Positions 60,324-64,000 of a stretch of 64,000 nt of DNA are shown in pieces; the stretch's first letter is position 1; each line of letters starts with the position of its first letter. Position numbers and translations under genes: made by a program. This DNA comes from Sipunculus nudus (Eukaryota > Annelida > Sipuncula > Golfingiida > Sipunculidae). Under the pieces are notes generated by a model. It was given only the letters and a program-made list of their open reading frames with translations. It was not told where the DNA came from and made no database searches. Location of the stretch: NCBI GenBank assembly GCA_026874595.1, contig CM049319.1, positions 13,297,601 to 13,361,600 of the forward strand, in the 5' to 3' direction.

Positions 60324-60491
60324 ACTGAGGTCTCCTTCCCTGAGAGCACCAACTGTGGCCAGACGACTCTCTCCGGGGAAGGACTTGGAGGGTTTCGGAA
60401 GAGATTTACCCTGGATTACTTCGGCGGAAGAGGAAACACTGATATCATTTGGTGCGGAGATACTAAACTCTCTAAGCAAGAGGATATTGCC
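60324..60491 (-). CDS. CNBD2-like gene, exon with second-fold strand plus low-complexity insertion
   Basis: The exon begins G-N-I-L-L-L-R-E-F, so the join reads I-Y-F-V-V-R-G-N-I-L-L-L-R-E-F, a good CNBD strand pair. A Ser/Pro/Lys-rich stretch of about 40 residues follows (S-S-S-A-E-V-I-Q-G-K-S-L-P-K-P-S-K-S), which looks like a disordered loop where the phosphate-binding cassette would normally start. Acceptor is TCTGTTACAG above 60491, phase 0. Donor is an excellent AGT|GTAAGT at 60324/60323, phase 0; beyond it the open frame reads non-conserved sequence. Length 168 nt = 56 codons exactly. A (TA)n tract lies ~57 bp upstream of the acceptor and a short Tigger-like fragment lies ~55 bp below the donor. 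Confidence 0.85.
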
Positions 60492-60548
60492 CTGTAACAG
60501 ACACAGCAGTCCTCGTGTTACTGTAGATAAGGCGGCCTCCATATATAT

Positions 60549-60588
<40 letters not shown>
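60549..60588. repeat. (TA)n microsatellite in CNBD2-like intron
   Basis: About 20 TA units, 57 bp upstream of the splice acceptor of the exon at 60324-60491 on the transcribed strand. Confidence 0.95.
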
Positions 60589-60589
<1 letters not shown>

Positions 60590-60904
60590 GGTTCCTGAAA
60601 CAGCATTTTCCAATAATATACATTAAAAGTGTATATTCACACTATCTATGATAAATATTTTTGTATAATTTCGAGAGAGAAATAATAAACAGCATTTGTA
60701 ATATGTAGATCAATTAATCAATACTTAAAATACCTTAAACAATATTTGGAATGTGTATGTTAAGTCAGTGCTAGACATCCGATTGCCTTTTTAATATGCC
60801 CAGCCATTAAAGCTTTGTTATTAACAGAAGTGGCTGTTTGCTGTTTGTTTGTTTGTTTTTCAATACACTGGCAATAATCTACAGATAAAGAAAAAATAAA
60901 ATAC

Positions 60905-61043
60905 CCGCACGACAAAATATATATGCTGTGCATTGGACCAGTCCGTTTCTATGACTTTTCCATGTGGTATGACCTTGATGTGAGCCTGGAAACAAAGTCT
61001 CGTTACCACTTCCGTCGGCCATTGGTCGAAAACCGGATGACGT
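60905..61043 (-). CDS. CNBD2-like gene, exon opening the second cyclic-nucleotide-like fold
   Basis: The first base (A) completes the Arg codon left by the previous exon, giving S-V-A-R-R-H-P-V-F-D-Q-W-P. Residues then follow the start of a second CNBD: helix (T-E-V-V-T-R-L-C-F-Q-A-H), strand (I-K-V-I-P-H-G-K-V-I), then S-N-A-Q-H-I-Y-F-V-V-R, matching the family's I-Y-F-V-x-x-G strand once joined to the next exon. Acceptor is ATCTTTGCAG above 61043. Donor is GTGCGG|GTATTT at 60905/60904, phase 0. The open frame runs a little past the donor but into A/T-rich noise (R-V-F-Y-F-F-F), supporting the splice. Length 139 nt = 1 + 46 codons. Confidence 0.88.
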
Positions 61044-62450
61044 CTGCAAAGATTTATAAACAATGCTGCGTTAGCCTGAACAACACTTTTTTATTTGAAT
61101 CGAACGTTTTTTTTTTCAAATATACGGTTCTTTGAGTTACTGTTGGTGTAAAGAATTATATCATCCGTGGGTGGAGGCAGGTATTGGCGATCACACCCCG
61201 CCAATAGTGTATTGATAATACGGCAACGCCTCCCAGTTCACGCGAGGGTTTGCTTTTACAACTGCTTAGCACACGAGTCTTGTAGCAACAAGAGAAATGG
61301 GAATGTAATGTAATGTAATAAAGACACTGCACAAATCGATCGGATCAGAATAACCGGAAGTCCACCCTAATCGGATAAGTATTATGACAGGTCTTCTAAC
61401 CCCGATGTTTTCTGACTGAAAATTATTTTTCCTATCCTCTTTTACTGTTATACCCTTGTCATTACCAGCAATTATATGTAGCCATATTGCCTGTGATGTA
61501 AAGGTAGATAACACTCTCAACTATTGGTATAAGCTAAAGACCAACCCTTTAGAAGGTTGATATCACTTTGTAACTAATTGTCCTAATGTTTAAAATACAT
61601 ATACGATAGAGGCAATGGTTATTATATTGTACAAGAAAAAGCAACCCTGCAACATTTATTTTAATCGTGAATTGAAATTGGTTATTTTACCATTAACTTA
61701 GTGAGCGTCCCATACTGATGAATCATAAGAGCGTCCTTCAGTAACCATGAAAACCACTTTCATGATACACTTATGCCCGTGGCATACTGAGAATCCGAAT
61801 AGAATGTTTTTTAAGGCGTTTGTGATTTTATTACAACATAAGCTTTACAACCTTACCAATGAAGTATGACGGATATCAAACTTTCTTCCTATGTCTGTCT
61901 GCCCTCCAGGTTAGTATAATTCAGATTTTCATATCCAACTTAATCTTAATGCGAGATTTATTGTGAAACATCAATTCCAATTTCATTAATTTCAAAATGT
62001 TCTGAAAAATGCTATATTTAATTCAAATATTTTTATTTGATTCGGATTCAGGTAACAAATAAAAAAGTGGTAATCCCTTAACTGTAGGACACTAGTGGTA
62101 ATTTTGACATGCGACCAGTGAAATCAAGGTTGTTGTGTACACAAAATGGCAGCTCCCTGAGCGGTTTCGAGAAACTTGGAGTGGCAATCCTGTCAGGGTT
62201 GAATAAGGATGGGACAAGAAAGCGATGATATTTGTAGACGGATGCTTCTTAAAGAAAGGTAAAGTTAATTTTTTATTCTTCTGGATATTTTTTTGTACCT
62301 TTGTACATGTCTACGTAAAAAAAATCCTATAGCGGATGACTTCTGTAATATATGACAGGTCAGTGCTTAGAAAAACTGCATCATTTAATCTGGTTTAAAC
62401 TATTAAAATAATTTAAGGTGTTTGCGCTGTCAGTGTTGTCTAATTCTTAC
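61044..62450. other. Intron of the CNBD2-like gene, no exon recognised
   Basis: AT-rich; nothing recognisable apart from a short ATGTAATGTAATGTAAT repeat near 61310. Confidence 0.5.
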
Positions 62451-62602
62451 CGTGCTACGGACACTTTTTGCTCCAGCTCGGCCCTGAATATATTGGGACA
62501 TATCTCATCAAATGTGTCTCTGTCGATAGTGAGGAGCTCTGTACGTTCTCGGCAGACGACCGTGGCCGTCCGCTCACCGCATTCACTCAACAGGGCCAGC
62601 TC
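62451..62602 (-). CDS. CNBD2-like gene, exon with phosphate-binding cassette of domain 1
   Basis: The exon opens with E-L-A-L-L-S-E-C-G-E-R-T-A-T-V. Joined to the upstream exon it gives F-G-E-L-A-L-L ... R-T-A-T-V, the phosphate-binding cassette of PKA-R/CNG-type domains. In this family the Glu of GELA contacts the ribose 2'-OH and the Arg before (T)ATV contacts the cyclic phosphate; both are present, so the first domain should be able to bind a cyclic nucleotide. The rest (L-L-T-I-D-R-D-T-F-D-E-I-C-P) is the last strand and the C-helix start typical of the fold. Acceptor is CTTTCTCAG above 62602 (phase 0). Donor is CACG|GTAAGA at 62451/62450 and leaves two bases of an Arg codon for the next exon. 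Length 152 nt. Confidence 0.92.
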
Positions 62603-63070
62603 CTGAGAAAGGTACGTGATAAATTGTCTGAAGAAATATATATTTCCCCGCACATTTGTAATCTAACATTTTGTACAAAAATCACTTACGTTTACTAGCA
62701 CTGTTTTCAATTTCGATCTCAATGTAACAAATACAAACACCAAAGTTGAGAGAGAGAGGGGGGGGGGGATGAGAGACTTTTTATCTCACGGGTGACGAGG
62801 GCGTCCACCACACGATAAAGGCCAACAAATAAAATCAATTTTATAGTTGTACCCTTGGTTTATTGTAACCTTCCTGCAAGTTAGCAAAATTCCAATACCT
62901 ACCCCAAAATCCTCTTTTTAAAACAATTGAAAAGTCATCTCCTTTTCCATATTTCCATATAGTCGGCAGAAAAAAAAAACTATTTGTGTGTGTGTAAGGG
63001 TGTATGTGCGTGGGTGTGTGTCCTACGACCCATAATCTCTGAATGAGCTTGATCTAACATCGCGCCTTTT

Positions 63071-63366
63071 TAAGCTAAGATAACATATGCACGGAATGCA
63101 GCATGCGGAATAATGAAGCATTTGGAATGAAGCGTGTTAACAGATTTCGCGGCAACATACATATTCATCTGAGTCGCTATCATGCGGAACCCGCAAAACT
63201 TGCTACATGTACCAATACGCTTTGGAGAAAACGCATTCCGCATGCAGGATCCGCGCATATGGAATCTAAATTTACTTTTATTTTTTATTTAGTAAATATC
63301 GATTTTTATTTAGCATCCTCCATGTTGGATCTGCATTTTGTGCATATGGCAAGAATCTTAGCTTAA
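63071..63366. mobile_element. MITE-like element with 12-bp perfect terminal inverted repeat, in CNBD2-like intron
   Basis: TTAAGCTAAGAT starts at 63070 and its exact inverse ATCTTAGCTTAA ends at 63366; further inward both ends share CATATGCAC after a small gap. The interior (296 bp) has no coding frame and contains many GCATGCGGAA / CATATGGAAT-like words. TTAA at both tips suggests TTAA target preference as in piggyBac-type elements, but the family is not identified. It ends 18-19 bp from the donor splice site of the exon at 63386-63548. Confidence 0.75.
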
Positions 63367-63385
63367 TGCAACTAAGTGAACCTAC

Positions 63386-63548
63386 CCCGAAGCACAGTCC
63401 TTGGTCGATGATGTTTTCTGTGGCCAGATGCTTCCTTCCGGTCGTCTGGTCTAACGTCTCTTTTTGAATAAATACAGACCCTGAGTAGATAAAGAAGAAA
63501 TTGCACCCGGGATGGCCCTGCCGCACGACCACCCGCCCCTTCTCACAA
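63386..63548 (-). CDS. CNBD2-like gene, exon with first half of cyclic nucleotide-binding domain 1 (gene 5' part is outside the window)
   Basis: This exon encodes the early beta strands of a cyclic nucleotide-binding domain: the stretch V-V-V-R-Q-G-H-P-G-C-N-F-F-F-I-Y-S-G-S-V has the family pattern of a strand, a G-x-x-G turn and I-x-x-G-S-V. It ends in D-Q-G-L-C-F-G. The minus-strand acceptor is a pyrimidine-rich tract ending TTTTCAG just above 63548, and the first exon base completes a codon begun upstream. The donor is GGG|GTAGGT at 63386/63385, phase 0, so the next exon continues C-F-G with E-L-A-L-L. CNBD2 binds cAMP and in mouse is needed for normal sperm tails (established for the mammalian protein; function here is inferred). 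About 250 N-terminal residues of a typical CNBD2 would lie beyond base 64000; none were seen in 63549-64000. Confidence 0.9.
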
Positions 63549-63599
63549 CTGAAAATAAAGAACACAATGGATATTTCCTGGATCACAATCGTCAGTGGG

Positions 63600-63930
63600 T
63601 CTCAACTTGCACTCCAGTCCGCACTCGTCCAAATTTTAGGGAATCAGACTGCGAATTGGACTCGATGAACCAGGACTCGGACTCAAATTCCGAGGTAAAG
63701 ACCGAGAAATCAGGCCGAATCCAACTCCAATCCCAAATTCAAACTCCAATAGAAAAAAATGCACATACTATTATGAATTCCAGAACTAAATTCAATTAAA
63801 CTTTCGAGTAAAAATCATGTGTTAACCAACATAAAAATGCACATGATAATTTCAAATTTCCATTTTAAATGGACTTCAGTGGTCTGGATTCGGACTTGAA
63901 CTGAGACTTAATTTGTATGGACTCGACTAA
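63600..63930 (+). repeat. Degenerate hexamer-like repeat (GGACTCGGA / CCAACTCCAA)
   Basis: GGACTCG, ACTCGGACTCAAATTCCGA, CCAACTCCAATCCCAAATTC and GGATTCGGACTTGAACTGAG recur irregularly. It lies in the intron upstream of the first CNBD2-like exon found. The plus-strand open frame 63512-63799 here is repeat-driven. Confidence 0.5.
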
Positions 63931-64000
63931 ATCACTGATAATTAACAATATTCATTATGACTGTTTTGTTGCTTAGAAATGAACTACAATGTTATGAGAA

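Noticed and set aside
60280-60651. Plus-strand 123-codon frame
   Set aside because: Antisense shadow of the CNBD2-like exon plus a (TA)n tract.
62418-62698. Plus-strand frames over the phosphate-binding-cassette exon
   Set aside because: Antisense shadows; the minus strand carries the recognisable FGELALL/RTATV motif and splice sites.
63512-63799. Plus-strand 95-codon frame rich in Ser, Asp, Gln
   Set aside because: Runs over a degenerate hexamer repeat and antisense to the CNBD2-like exon.

Overview
The window looks like nuclear DNA of a marine invertebrate, most likely a mollusc (bivalve or gastropod). Reasons seen in the sequence: AT-rich background, very few and short exons split by kilobase introns with GT..AG borders, abundant (TA)n, (CA)n, (AAT)n and poly-C/poly-G runs, tRNA-derived SINEs, many short inverted-repeat elements (MITE-like) and solo LTRs. 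The assignment to molluscs is an inference from repeat style and remembered relatives, not proven here.

One gene is well supported. On the minus strand, six exons between 50718 and 63548 join without a frame break into about 326 residues of a protein like cyclic nucleotide-binding domain-containing protein 2 (CNBD2, called CRIS in mouse). The strongest proof is the junction of the first two exons, which creates FGELALL, the phosphate-binding cassette of cAMP/cGMP-binding domains, followed by an intact R-T-A-T-V. The 5' end of the gene lies beyond base 64000 and the true 3' end is unsettled. A second cyclic-nucleotide-like fold follows, with no recognisable cassette. Its introns carry several inverted-repeat elements and a long hairpin.

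The left 50 kb has no gene I can name. A few isolated exon-like stretches are given at low confidence (7.1-8.7, 15.1, 17.4-17.6, 28.4 and 34.4-34.9 kb). The region is mainly repeats: a diverged 0.66-kb tandem duplication (9.9-11.3 kb); a 21-bp, ten-copy minisatellite made of near-palindromes (16.0-16.2 kb) with CTCF-like motifs nearby; an (AAT)n block (20.8 kb); a T-poor GACA/GATA-type array (22.4-24.7 kb) with an ~85-bp higher-order repeat and a 0.46-kb insertion; two solo LTRs in the same orientation (36.8-38.8 kb); degenerate bivalve-type repeats rich in AGGTCA half-sites (38.9-40.9 kb); and a composite tandem repeat (52.0-52.7 kb).

Most open reading frames of 60-130 codons in this window are chance or repeat-driven. 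Long ones over the GACA array exist only because the plus strand there has almost no T. No CRISPR, operon or prokaryotic feature is present.
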